64,000 nucleotides of DNA from an uncultured Clostridia bacterium (GCA_934230325.1 CAKQEP010000007.1:25496-89495); one strand, 5' to 3'. Numbered from the stretch's first letter, positions 27,001-36,154 are shown. The notes: a model not told the origin generated them from the letters alone. Numbers and translations are program-made.

Positions 27001-27086
27001 ATTTTAAATACCTAATCTTGTGCGATTAAACATTTTGTTTTGTTTTTAAATACCTAATTTTATACCGTTAAACTTTTTGTCGCAGA
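27001..27086. repeat. Imperfect tandem duplication of about 43 bases
   Basis: The phrase TTTTAAATACCTAATNTT followed by a GTTAAAC/GATTAAAC-like end occurs twice (about 27001-27043 and 27044-27085), between the IS and the stop codon of the HtrA-like gene. Confidence 0.5.
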
Positions 27087-28445
27087 TTACATTATATCGG
27101 CAACGTTAGCCGCGTCAAAAAGGACGGTCACTTGTAGTTGCGCGCCGTTGCGACTGATCGTTATCGTAATTTCGTCACCGACGTTGCAACCCAAAACAAA
27201 ATCGCGAAGTTTATAGTTTCGGTCTATTACCAGAGTTTTGCCGCCTTTACTTACGGAAAGAATTACGTCGTCAACTTGCAGTTTGCCTTCCGAAAGGGAA
27301 TTTTTGGATACTTCCACGACTTTTATCGTTTCTTTTATTTCGGTAAGTCCGGTAGAGGGGTTTAGCCACGCTTTGCTTTCCTTAATTGTGGTAGCCACGC
27401 CCAACACGCATTTGGTGATGTTGTTTCCGTTTGCTATCGCTTTGTCGGCAATAGTCGTAGCGACGTTTACGGGGATTGCGTAGCCTATCGCTTCGACGTC
27501 GGATTTTATCACTTTGGCGTTTACGATGCCGACGAGTTTGCCGTCTTTATCAAACAAGCCGCCGCCGCTATTGCCTTCGTTTACGCCTGCGTCGGTGCGA
27601 ATAACGCGAAAATCGACGTCGGTCACATTGTCCGCGCCTTTCATAGAAATCGTTTCGCTGTCAACGCTCACGACTCCTTTTGTTGCGGAAATTCCAGAGC
27701 CTTCCGGATTGCCTATTGCGACAACGGTTTGTCCCGCAAAAACGCCGTCGTAACTTATCGTTGCCGCTTTTGCGTCGCCGTTTTTTATGGCGTCGCTGTC
27801 GGAAACTTTTATCACCGCAATATCGTGGGTAAGGCTTCCGCCGATATAGGTTGCGCTTATCCCAAACTCTTTGTACTGCGCTCCGTAAAGGTAAACGTTG
27901 ATTTTGTCGCTTATTTTATTTGAAGTAGTACTCCGCGCGTTGTAGACGACGTGGTAATTTGTGATTATATACGCCGAACCCGCTTCTTTGTTAATTTTAT
28001 ATATTACGCCGCTACCCGCAGAAGCCTGCGTTTGCGTTCCGCCGCCGTAATACGACGAGCCGGAAGAAGTGGTAAACTCGCAAATCACGCAAACGACGGA
28101 CAGAATCGCGTCGGCAGTGGAGTATTGCGTATCTTCCGCATTGTCAAAGGACAAGTATTCCTTTAAAAACTGCAAAAAAGTACCCGAATACCCGTTTTTT
28201 TGCGCCGCTTGGTAACAATCTTCTATCGTTACGTCGGCGGAGTTTTTGCCGTCCGCGCCGTCCGCGCCTTTCAAACTTTCAAGCCATTGTTTTTCCGTCC
28301 CTCTAAAACCGTTTTTGACAGCGACGTCAAAAGCGGAGTCGCCCTTTATTCCGCCGGAAATCATAGTGCAGGCGCAAAGGCTGCACGCCAAAACGCACAA
28401 AACGATAGCCGTCAAAACTTTAAACAGTTTGTTTTTGTGTTGCAT
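27087..28445 (-). CDS. HtrA/DegP-like serine protease lipoprotein with C-terminal PDZ domain
   Basis: The 452-residue protein has a lipobox ending near Cys26 (CSLCAC). A short region with a collagen-like GADGADGKN follows, preceded by a motif (GFRGTEKQWLESLKG) also seen in surface-protein linkers. The trypsin-like domain shows His in TNYHVV, Asp in THDIAVIKV and Ser in NEGNSGGGLF. After it, about residues 345-445 form a PDZ-like domain (VEVSKNSLSEGKLQVDDVILSV). This is the HtrA layout on a lipoprotein anchor, so a role in surface protein quality control is likely. AGGAGG lies 7 bases before the ATG. A small AGGGT/ACCCT hairpin sits just upstream at 28462-28474. Confidence 0.9.
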   Translation of the reverse strand: MQHKNKLFKVLTAIVLCVLACSLCACTMISGGIKGDSAFDVAVKNGFRGTEKQWLESLKGADGADGKNSADVTIEDCYQAAQKNGYSGTFLQFLKEYLSFDNAEDTQYSTADAILSVVCVICEFTTSSGSSYYGGGTQTQASAGSGVIYKINKEAGSAYIITNYHVVYNARSTTSNKISDKINVYLYGAQYKEFGISATYIGGSLTHDIAVIKVSDSDAIKNGDAKAATISYDGVFAGQTVVAIGNPEGSGISATKGVVSVDSETISMKGADNVTDVDFRVIRTDAGVNEGNSGGGLFDKDGKLVGIVNAKVIKSDVEAIGYAIPVNVATTIADKAIANGNNITKCVLGVATTIKESKAWLNPSTGLTEIKETIKVVEVSKNSLSEGKLQVDDVILSVSKGGKTLVIDRNYKLRDFVLGCNVGDEITITISRNGAQLQVTVLFDAANVADIM

Positions 28446-28642
28446 AAAAGTACCTCCTGCTTAGGGTGTTACCCTTGTTTTTTTTGCGATGAACAAAATT
28501 TGAGCGGCTGCAAAGGCAACGCTAAAATTTGTTATATTATAGATTGCGGTTGTGACTACTTAAAATTGCGATTATGTATTTTAAGTTATATTTTAATTAA
28601 AATTATTTTAGACTTTTGACCGCATTTTTTAACGCATTTACC

Positions 28643-28671
28643 TTGACAAAAATCAAATAAAAGACTATAAA
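28643..28671 (+). promoter_or_regulatory. Promoter of ilvA
   Basis: TTGACA (28643-28648), 17-base spacer, TATAAA (28666-28671); leader about 64 bases. Confidence 0.75.
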
Positions 28672-28741
28672 CATATTGTAGCAATAGATATATTTTTATC
28701 AGTAAAGCAATATTTAATTATTGCCTTAAAAAAGGAGAGTT

Positions 28742-29944
28742 ATGCTGACAATAGAAAAGGTTTTTCACGCGCGCGAAGTATTGAGAGAAGCGGCAGAAGA
28801 AACGGAAGTTTTGAGAGCGTCAAAAATTTTTTGCGACAACCACATTTATTTAAAGACGGAAAACTTGCAAAACACGGGCAGTTTTAAACTACGCGGGGCG
28901 TACTACAAAATCAGTCAATTGACGGACGAGGAGAAATCTCGCGGCGTCATTGCTTGTAGCGCGGGCAACCACGCTCAAGGCGTTGCGCTTGCCGCCACCA
29001 AAAACGGGATAAAGAGCATCATTTGCTTGCCGGAAGGCGCACCCATAAGCAAAGTGGAAGCGACAAAAGGCTACGGCGCAGAAGTATGCATGGTAAAGGG
29101 CGTATACGACGACGCATACCAAAAGGCTTTGGAGTTGCGCGATCAGTACGGATACACGTTTGTTCACCCGTTTGACGACGAAGACGTAATAGCGGGGCAA
29201 GGCACGATTGCGTTGGAAATTTTGGAGCAGATGCCTGACGTTGACGCGATAGTCGTACCGATAGGCGGCGGCGGACTTATCAGCGGAATAGCGTTTACGG
29301 TAAAGCAGTTAAAGTCAAAAGTCAAAGTATACGGCGTGCAGGCAGAAGGCGCGGCGAGCATGTACGAGAGCATAAAGCGCGGCGAGCGCATAACGCTTGA
29401 CGGCGTAAACACGGTTGCCGACGGCATAGCGGTAAAGCAACCCGGAGAACTCACGTTTGACCTATGCAGCAAGTACGTAGACGACATATTCACGGTCACG
29501 GAAGATGAAATTGCGGCGGCGATACTTACTTTAATGGAGCGCAAAAAACTTGTAGCGGAAGGCGCGGGCGCGGTAGCCGTAGCGGCGGCGATGGCAAACA
29601 AACTTCCGTTTAAGGGCAAGAAGGTAGTATGTATTGTATCGGGCGGCAACATTGACGTCAACAAGCTCAGTCGCGTAATCGTACGCGGACTAATCAACAC
29701 GGGACGTCGCGCAAACCTGACGTTGCAACTTTTGGACAAACCCGGTCAATTCAGCGAAGTTGCCCACGTATTAGCGGACAACGGCGCAAACCTTATTTCG
29801 GCGTTTCACGAGCGCAACAGCACGGCTACAAACATCAACACGTGTTACATCAAGTTGGAGATAGAAACGAAGGACTTCAACCACATCGACACGATAAGGC
29901 GGTCGTTGGAAGAACACGGCTTTAAGATAATCGACGAGATATAA
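28742..29944 (+). CDS. ilvA: Threonine ammonia-lyase (threonine dehydratase), catabolic/biosynthetic type with ACT domain
   Basis: The 400-residue PLP enzyme deaminates threonine to 2-oxobutanoate and ammonia. The PLP lysine is Lys49 in TGSFKLRGAYY; the phosphate-binding glycine loop is in PIGGGGLISG near residue 178; SGGNID follows near 300. A C-terminal ACT-like domain (about 325-400, RANLTLQLLDKPGQFSEVAHVL) suggests allosteric control. The length matches the single-ACT form (about 400 residues). GGAGAG precedes the ATG. The next gene, ridA, removes the reactive enamine/imine this enzyme releases, which is a well-known functional pairing. Confidence 0.93.
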   Translation: MLTIEKVFHAREVLREAAEETEVLRASKIFCDNHIYLKTENLQNTGSFKLRGAYYKISQLTDEEKSRGVIACSAGNHAQGVALAATKNGIKSIICLPEGAPISKVEATKGYGAEVCMVKGVYDDAYQKALELRDQYGYTFVHPFDDEDVIAGQGTIALEILEQMPDVDAIVVPIGGGGLISGIAFTVKQLKSKVKVYGVQAEGAASMYESIKRGERITLDGVNTVADGIAVKQPGELTFDLCSKYVDDIFTVTEDEIAAAILTLMERKKLVAEGAGAVAVAAAMANKLPFKGKKVVCIVSGGNIDVNKLSRVIVRGLINTGRRANLTLQLLDKPGQFSEVAHVLADNGANLISAFHERNSTATNINTCYIKLEIETKDFNHIDTIRRSLEEHGFKIIDEI

Positions 29945-30052
29945 AAGCAGTTGACCAAACCCGTTTAAAGTGGTATCATAACAAAAGAAACAGATAAACA
30001 CACAAACCAAAAAACTAAAAAAATCAAAAAAAACGATAAAGGAGATTTTAAT

Positions 30053-30424
30053 ATGAAGATTATCAGCACAACCGACGCTCCGAGCGCAATAGGACCTTAT
30101 AGTCAAGGAATGATAGTAGGCAACCTTGTTTTCACCAGCGGACAAATACCCATCAACCCCGCAACGGGCGCAGTAGAAGCGACCACGATAGAAGCGCAAG
30201 CCGAGCAATCCTGCAAAAACGTAGCGGCGATACTCAAAGCGGCGGGTTCTGACATAAGCAAGGTAGTCAAGACGGTATGTTTTTTGGCAGACATGGGAGA
30301 TTTTGCCAAGTTTAACGAAGTTTATGCAAAGTATTTCACGAGCAAGCCTGCGCGCAGTTGCGTAGCGGTCAAGACGTTGCCCAAAAACGTACTTGTAGAA
30401 GTAGAAGCGATAGCAGAACTTTAA
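30053..30424 (+). CDS. ridA: RidA-family enamine/imine deaminase
   Basis: The 123-residue protein covers the whole family length. It contains APSAIGPYSQG at the N-terminus, FTSGQIPINP, the catalytic Arg region KPARSCVAV near residue 103, and the ending VLVEVEAIAEL. RidA hydrolyses 2-aminoacrylate and related enamines formed by PLP enzymes such as IlvA into 2-ketoacids, protecting other PLP enzymes. It lies 108 bases after ilvA with AAGGAG before the ATG, and a terminator follows. Confidence 0.95.
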   Translation: MKIISTTDAPSAIGPYSQGMIVGNLVFTSGQIPINPATGAVEATTIEAQAEQSCKNVAAILKAAGSDISKVVKTVCFLADMGDFAKFNEVYAKYFTSKPARSCVAVKTLPKNVLVEVEAIAEL

Positions 30425-30457
30425 TTTTTGACAGATTAAATTAAAAACGACTACAAC

Positions 30458-30491
30458 AAAAAATACCGTCGCTTTTGCGGCGGTATTTTTT
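30458..30491 (+). terminator. Intrinsic terminator after ridA
   Basis: AAAATACCGTCGC pairs with GCGGCGGTATTTT around TTTT, followed by T residues. Confidence 0.88.
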
Positions 30492-31212
30492 GTTTGTCCG
30501 CGCCAACCGTCAAAATCGACGAGCGACTTAAAAAACATCAAAAAACAAACCGTCAAAATGAATTTTTTCATAAAATGAATATTCGCTCAAAATATTTTCG
30601 TCAACTTTTTTAATCTACAAATCGAAACGAATTGTACAAATACTGTAAAGATAATCGACAAAAAGCAAAAAAGTGTACTAATAATCAAATGCAAAATCAA
30701 CAAAAATAAAATTTTTTAAAAGAAATAATTATAATCGCTTGATTTTACCCCCCCCCAGTATGTTATAATCAGTATAGGCATATCGTTTGTCTTTTTTAAA
30801 AAGTCAAAATAAAAAGACAATCGGCATATCATAAAAAAATCCGTTCTACTTTAAAAAAGCAAAAAGTAAACAACGTCGGATTTATTATACGACAGCCTTA
30901 CAAAAAGACGGATTTGAGTTTTGCGGTTTTTGACGCAAACAAACGCAGCGTAAGAGCGGGAGGTGAAAGGCAAAAAAGGACGAGAATATACATATCCTTA
31001 CAAAGTCTTTACGGCTTTAATAAGGACAAAAAACACAGTATTTAATTATTGATTCAAACGCAAAAGCAAACTTGTTTTTGCACGGTAATAGCAACAATCA
31101 AACCGACCAACAAAAAATAAAACAACAACCAACAAAACAAAACTAAAACAAACAAAAAAACAAAACTAAAAATTTAAAATTCAAAAAAAATATCAACAAG
31201 GAGAATGGAAAG
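30492..31212 (+). other. Long non-coding stretch: promoter with C9 spacer tract and a structured leader
   Basis: No gene was found. Features are the promoter at 30739-30769 and a leader of about 440 bases. Leader elements: GTCTTTTT/AAAAAGAC pairing; AAATCCGT at 30837-30844, able to pair with CGGATTT at 30877-30883 or better with ACGGATTT at 30908-30915; a TTTGCG/CGCAAA hairpin near 30920; and a GGGAGGTG site near 30958 not followed by a convincing frame. The last 120 bases are A-rich. No known riboswitch class was recognised. Confidence 0.55.
30739..30769 (+). promoter_or_regulatory. Promoter with a C9 homopolymer in the -35/-10 spacer (candidate phase-variable promoter)
   Basis: TTGATT (30739-30744) and TATAAT (30764-30769) are 19 bases apart; nine C residues occupy 30748-30756. 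Loss of two C would give the optimal 17. It drives the surface lipoprotein gene at 31213. Confidence 0.65.
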
Positions 31213-34200
31213 ATGAAAAGAAAAACTCTATTCACAATCTTGGTGTTGGTAGCGATACTTGTAATGGGACTTGGCATAATGGCAGGTTGCAAACACAAGC
31301 ACACGTTTGACACCGAAGTATGGCAAAAAGACGCAACAAATCACTGGCATGCCGCGACGTGCAAGCACAAGGACGAGAAAGCCGACGTAGCGGCGCACGA
31401 GTGGAACGAAGGCACAGTGACCAAACCTGCGACGGAAGACGCAGTAGGCACAAAACTTTTCACCTGCAAGGTATGCGGGCAGACTAAGGAAGATACTATT
31501 CCCAAACTTGTACACACTCACAAATACGACAACAACACGTGGGCAAACGACGCAGATTATCACTGGCATCCCGCGACGTGCGCGCACACAGACCAAAAGA
31601 GCAGCGTAGCGATGCACGACTGGGACGAAGGCGTAGTCACGATAGAACCCGATTACGGCAAGCAGGGGGAAAAGACTTTCACCTGCACAGTATGCAAACG
31701 CACAAAGACAAAGCCGATAGCGGCGCTTGACGCAAAGACCAACTTTATTGACCTTGCGACGGGAGTCGTTTTGGGCAAGACGTACGACGGACAACCTTAC
31801 GCAGTGACTGCCGAGCAGATAATGAGATACGGCAAAGGCGCGATATCCTTTATGTACAAAGGCGTTGCTCAAACCGATGACGAATACGTTACCGTTGCGC
31901 CGACAAAGGCAGGCGCATACACCGTTAAAGTAATGGTAGAAGGCACGGACGAATGGTTGGAAGCAGAAAAGACTTTTGACTTTACGATTGCGCAAAAGAC
32001 GCTTACCGCCACCGCAAGCAAAGAATACGACGGCAAGACCGATCCTATCTCCGCGACGTTGACGGGCGTAGTAGCAGGCGACAAAGTCACCGCCACCGTC
32101 ACCTTTGAGAGCAAAAACGTCGGCGCAACAGTTAAGGCAGCGCCGCTTGACGGAGAGGACAAAGACAACTACACGTTGGAAATATCCGCAGTTACGGCAG
32201 AAATCACCAAAAAGCCGTTGACCGCCACCGCCGACAAAGTATACGACGGCAGCGCGACCGGCGCAGGCAAACTTGACGGAGTAGTGGAAGGCGACGAAAT
32301 CACCGCCACCGTCACCTTTGAGAGCAAAAACGTAGGCGCGAAAGTAGCTTCCGTAATGCTTGACGGAGCAGACAAAGGCAACTACTCGTTGGAAGTATCC
32401 GCAATCACGGCAGAGATAACCCAAAGAGCGTTGACCGCCACCGCCGACAAAGTATACGACGGCACAACCACTGCCTCAGGCGTTCTCGACAACACGGTAT
32501 CGGGCGACAAAATCACCGCTACAATCACGTTTGAAAGCAAAAACGTAGGCGCGAAAGTAGCTTCCGTAATGCTTGACGGCAAAGACAAAGGCAACTACTC
32601 GTTGGAAGTATCCGCAGTCACGGCAGAGATAACCCAAAGACCGTTGACCGCCACCGCCGACAAAGTATACGACGGCACAACCACTGCCTCAGGCGTTCTT
32701 GACAACGTAGTATCGGGCGAAACGCTCACTCTTGTAGTCACGTTTGAAAGCAAAAACGTAGGCGCAAAGGTAGCGAGTTTTGTTCTTGACGGCGCAGAAA
32801 AAGCCAACTACTCTTTGGAAACAAAAGATATTACGGCGGCAATCGCGCGCAAACCCTTCAACCAAACGATAGAGATGTCGTTGCCCTATACGGGAACAAA
32901 CCCGATAAGAGTAGACAACACAAACGACTATCTCGTTCAGTACGGAGTACTTGCCGGCGACGACGTAATAATGGACATTATGTTTGACACGGGCGCTGTT
33001 GGCGAAGTATGCAACACGTTTGACAAAGTAACGATAAGCGGCGCAGACAAAGGCAACTACACGACGGAAAACTCCTCGATTACCGTCACGGTAGTCACCC
33101 GCAAACTTCAAATGCCGGGGGAACTTATCTTTGAACGCGGAACAAAAGAATACGCAAAAGGCGTATATCAATTTACTTCCGGTGTGTTGGAAGGCGACGT
33201 AGCGTGGCTTGTCAACCTTGTCAGAGACGTAGAACTTCCCCGCGATTACGAGTTTTATGCGTCAGAACTGACGTTGGAGGCGCCCGACTACTATGAGTTG
33301 GTCGGCAAAAACGATACCGACGAAGTATTACTTGGCGTGTTTGAAAACGAAGATTTCTACATGTACATTGATTCGACTTCTTACGACTCGACAAAAGACG
33401 TGGTGAAAGTAAACGGCACAATAAATCGCGGTTCTTTAAAGTCAAGTACGGGCAGATTTTACCTTTCTAACGGCTATCAAGTAGAAATGAGAGCGCTTTA
33501 TTCTTCTACCGGCGAAGCAATAGAAGAAGCCACAAAAGGCGACTCTATAACAATCGAATTTGATCAAGGCACGGATTACTCGCAAGTCGAAGCGACAACG
33601 ATAATATCTTCAACCTTTATCGCTCCCGCTTACCGCTTTGAAATGCAGATTAAGACGCTCTCCACAATAGGCTCCGTATCAAACGGTGAAAAAATAAGCG
33701 TCGGACTTTACAAGTATAAAACAAGCGGTATTTATCAGTACAACTATGCCGGCGAAGTAGAAGGTACGATTGCCTTTGAAGGCGATGCGTTGACGGTTGG
33801 TCAAACTCGTATCGTATCGGCGCAACTCGATGCCGCTTATGCCGTTTGGGTAGGTATGGAAGTAGGCGTGTACAACAGTGAAGGCAGCATTATAGGCAAC
33901 GCAGTGGTCACTTCCGTTACTTCCGCCACCGCAGTACGCGCAAAAGTAGAAGGCGTTGCGGGTATCGAGAATAAATCTATCCACGTGAGCGCGATAGAAA
34001 AAGGCGACGCTACCTTGACCATAAACGGCGGCGACTTTATCGACATTATAGAAGCAGTAAAAGGCAAAAGAGTCACCATCAAAGTCTTTGTTAGCGGCAA
34101 TGAAACAAGGTTGGGAATAATCATGAGAACAGGTCTCGGTCTTGGCGGCGAGTTGAAATACACCGTATTATATTCCGGCAGTTCTTGGGTGGAGGAAGAC

Positions 34201-35256
34201 TATACCACGACGATAAAGATTGCGTTAGCCAAAGGCTTTGAAGGCTACACCGACGCAGACGGAAAGTGGTTGTTTGACGGCGATAACGTCATGTTACGCT
34301 TTGAGGTCACGCTTGAAGGCAACGGACTGCAAGAGGCAGAATACGGAGTTGACTTTACTCCTTCAAACGGATTTGAAGCGAGCAAAGAAAACTACGTCAT
34401 GGTAAACTTCCCGAGCGCATATTCTATAGTGGGCAAACACTTGGACGACAATTACCTTAAAGGCGCTCCTATGATGGTTTACGACGAGCAAGGTAATAAA
34501 GTAGTCAAAATAGACGACCGCATCAACTTTAAGTCCGGCAACCTGTACTTTGTCATTAAAGACCTCACGGCAGCAGACGCCAACAAAAAGTTTTATACGG
34601 GTAATACAGGTCCTTATACTGACGTTGCAGTAAACGCGGAATTTGACTTCAAAAACGGCGTAATTAAAGAAAAGAAGTATTATCGCCTTACCATCGATAA
34701 TCCGCAATCTCCCTTTACCATCTACAAATGTACTTTCACGGCGACGCCCTATGATACGCTTGAATACTACAAAGTATATGACATTTATGGCAACCGAGTA
34801 AAGTTTGAGTATTTCAGCGCTTCGGATATGTCTTTCGAATTCAGCGGAATACCAAGTGCTGGCGGTCCTGTCTACTTTGTATTTGAATACAAGAGAGATG
34901 TCACAAGTTCTGCGCCTGCAAACTTTAAAGGCAGATTAACGACAGACAACTCGGCTACTATCACCACGATAAATGTGGGAGAAACACAAGGTCCTGACAA
35001 TTATGAGGCGAATGTAGCAAAGTACTTCAAGATCACGTTGAAAGCGAATACTACCTACGAGCTTAAAGTGGAAACGGAAAAATCAGTGTATTTTAGGATT
35101 TTTGATAAGACGTTTAAACTAGTTAAGGAGGTTGTAATCAATGTTAGTAAGTCCGTTGATTTTGTTACAAACCATTTAGAGGGGGATTATTACCTCAGAG
35201 TAATCGGTAACAGCGGCGCAGTATCCAACGTCTCCTTTACCTTCAAACTTCCTTAA
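31213..35256 (+). CDS. Large repeat-rich surface lipoprotein (His/Cys repeats and YDG-type repeats)
   Basis: The 1347-residue protein has a lipobox ending at Cys26 (IMAGC). Next come two His/Cys-rich units (about 28-100 and 101-172), each with a NHWHAATC or YHWHPATC phrase and a FTCKVCG or FTCTVCK ending, plausibly zinc-binding. After an Ig-like unit come about five YDG-type repeats of about 71 residues (about 263-640), each with LTATADKVYDG and FESKNVGAKVAS phrases. The rest is a long region without recognised domains, ending in a beta-rich, prepeptidase-like C-terminal segment (ETQGPDNYEANVAKYF). No enzyme motif was found. AAGGAG precedes the ATG. The promoter carries a C9 tract, so expression may vary between cells. 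It is probably an adhesin or surface scaffold. Confidence 0.8.
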   Translation: MKRKTLFTILVLVAILVMGLGIMAGCKHKHTFDTEVWQKDATNHWHAATCKHKDEKADVAAHEWNEGTVTKPATEDAVGTKLFTCKVCGQTKEDTIPKLVHTHKYDNNTWANDADYHWHPATCAHTDQKSSVAMHDWDEGVVTIEPDYGKQGEKTFTCTVCKRTKTKPIAALDAKTNFIDLATGVVLGKTYDGQPYAVTAEQIMRYGKGAISFMYKGVAQTDDEYVTVAPTKAGAYTVKVMVEGTDEWLEAEKTFDFTIAQKTLTATASKEYDGKTDPISATLTGVVAGDKVTATVTFESKNVGATVKAAPLDGEDKDNYTLEISAVTAEITKKPLTATADKVYDGSATGAGKLDGVVEGDEITATVTFESKNVGAKVASVMLDGADKGNYSLEVSAITAEITQRALTATADKVYDGTTTASGVLDNTVSGDKITATITFESKNVGAKVASVMLDGKDKGNYSLEVSAVTAEITQRPLTATADKVYDGTTTASGVLDNVVSGETLTLVVTFESKNVGAKVASFVLDGAEKANYSLETKDITAAIARKPFNQTIEMSLPYTGTNPIRVDNTNDYLVQYGVLAGDDVIMDIMFDTGAVGEVCNTFDKVTISGADKGNYTTENSSITVTVVTRKLQMPGELIFERGTKEYAKGVYQFTSGVLEGDVAWLVNLVRDVELPRDYEFYASELTLEAPDYYELVGKNDTDEVLLGVFENEDFYMYIDSTSYDSTKDVVKVNGTINRGSLKSSTGRFYLSNGYQVEMRALYSSTGEAIEEATKGDSITIEFDQGTDYSQVEATTIISSTFIAPAYRFEMQIKTLSTIGSVSNGEKISVGLYKYKTSGIYQYNYAGEVEGTIAFEGDALTVGQTRIVSAQLDAAYAVWVGMEVGVYNSEGSIIGNAVVTSVTSATAVRAKVEGVAGIENKSIHVSAIEKGDATLTINGGDFIDIIEAVKGKRVTIKVFVSGNETRLGIIMRTGLGLGGELKYTVLYSGSSWVEEDYTTTIKIALAKGFEGYTDADGKWLFDGDNVMLRFEVTLEGNGLQEAEYGVDFTPSNGFEASKENYVMVNFPSAYSIVGKHLDDNYLKGAPMMVYDEQGNKVVKIDDRINFKSGNLYFVIKDLTAADANKKFYTGNTGPYTDVAVNAEFDFKNGVIKEKKYYRLTIDNPQSPFTIYKCTFTATPYDTLEYYKVYDIYGNRVKFEYFSASDMSFEFSGIPSAGGPVYFVFEYKRDVTSSAPANFKGRLTTDNSATITTINVGETQGPDNYEANVAKYFKITLKANTTYELKVETEKSVYFRIFDKTFKLVKEVVINVSKSVDFVTNHLEGDYYLRVIGNSGAVSNVSFTFKLP
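32007..32858 (+). repeat. Tandem 213-bp repeats encoding YDG-type units
   Basis: Three nearly identical in-frame copies begin near 32217, 32430 and 32643, with a more diverged copy before them. Long identical blocks (for example the DNA for ADKVYDG and ESKNVGAKVAS) make copy-number change by recombination likely. Confidence 0.8.
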
Positions 35257-35274
35257 TCCAACTCAACTATACCC

Positions 35275-35304
35275 TATCCTATCCCCCCGACAGGGGATAG
35301 GATA
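35275..35304 (+). terminator. Strong hairpin after the surface lipoprotein gene
   Basis: A perfect 12-bp stem (TATCCTATCCCC / GGGGATAGGATA) with a 6-base loop, 18 bases after the stop codon. No T-run follows, so it may act as a stabiliser or a factor-aided terminator. Confidence 0.5.
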
Positions 35305-35374
35305 TACAACAAAAAATTAAACGTACAAACCGACTAATTACTAAATATAAGGTAACGTACGCAACAACACCTAC

Positions 35375-35405
35375 AACGGGAGTCGTAATCTTTGCGACTC
35401 CCGTT
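35375..35405 (+). terminator. Second hairpin downstream
   Basis: AACGGGAGTCG / CGACTCCCGTT, 11 bp, 9-base loop; T8 occurs only 17 bases later. Confidence 0.4.
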
Positions 35406-35504
35406 AAAACGTGATGCGTTATTTTTTTTAAAAGCGTCATTACAACGAGCAAAACTATCGTTAATTTGTCAAAAGAGAGGAGCGATTTTTAAAAAACAGC
35501 AACA

Positions 35505-35789
35505 ATGAAAACATACTATGTATATATAATGACAAACAAAAACAACACCGTACTATACGTTGGGGTGACCAACGACATAGAACGCAGGGTATGGGAACAT
35601 AAAACTCACATAAAATCCGACAGTTTTACGGCAAAGTACAACGTTGATAGATGTGTTTACGTAGAAGATTGCGGAGATATTAACGCCGCATTAAACAGAG
35701 AAAAACAAATAAAATCTTGGAGCAGAAGCCGCAAATTTGAATTGATAAATTCTTTCAATCCGCAAATGAAAGATTTATCGGAAGAATAG
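35505..35789 (+). CDS. Small GIY-YIG nuclease-domain protein (YhbQ/UPF0213 type)
   Basis: The 94-residue protein is a single GIY-YIG domain: YYVYIMTNK and LYVGVTNDIERR give the two motif strands and the catalytic Arg, and EKQIKSWSRSRKFELI gives the family C-terminal pattern including the conserved Glu region. Stand-alone members of this group are widespread and of unclear cellular role. A GAGGAG element lies about 27 bases upstream, too far to be a good ribosome-binding site. A 14-base piece (GAGGAGCGATTTTT) there matches part of the dispersed repeat at 63550. Dispersed repeats follow the gene. Confidence 0.85.
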   Translation: MKTYYVYIMTNKNNTVLYVGVTNDIERRVWEHKTHIKSDSFTAKYNVDRCVYVEDCGDINAALNREKQIKSWSRSRKFELINSFNPQMKDLSEE

Positions 35790-35828
35790 TGTTATTTAGA
35801 CTTGTGAAACAATGCGGTTATTTTTTAA

Positions 35829-35980
35829 ATTGTCATTGCGAAGCGTAAATTTTTGGCTTTTTTAAATCTAACCTTAATAAATAAAAATTTACGCTGTGGC
35901 AATCTCGCGGAAGCGTACCTTGTGCAAGATACAGTACAAATACGCACTTTTCAATATGCGAATAGGCAAACAATCTCTGT
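35829..35980 (+). repeat. Dispersed palindromic repeat, copy 1
   Basis: It begins TGTCATTGCGA and contains a hairpin AGCGTAAATTTTT/AAAAATTTACGCT. It then continues GTGGCAATCTCGCGGAAGCG and CTTGTGCAAGATAC, blocks shared with the copy at 63549-63680. Confidence 0.8.
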
Positions 35981-36002
35981 TTTCCTTTTATTTTTGTACC
36001 TG

Positions 36003-36111
36003 TCCAACATTTTACCAAAATGCGGTTCGCTTCCGCGGGATTATCACGTCAAAAATTTGCCATTATAAGGATAAATTATCCTATTTGCAAATTTTTTCCT
36101 CATAATGACAA
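36003..36111 (-). repeat. Dispersed palindromic repeat, diverged inverted copy
   Basis: Read on the minus strand it starts TGTCATTATGAGGA and later has GACGTGATAATCCCGCGGAAGCG, matching the copies at 35829 and 63549 in order. It faces copy 1, so the pair forms a large inverted structure. Confidence 0.65.
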
Positions 36112-36154
36112 GTAAAAACACCTTCGTTCGTTTATAAAGATATTACTTTATACT

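Larger units (their letters stand above)
35790..36154. other. Gene-free stretch made almost entirely of repeat copies
   Basis: Between the GIY-YIG gene and the convergent 36155 gene lie only the two repeat copies listed and short AT-rich joins. Confidence 0.6.
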
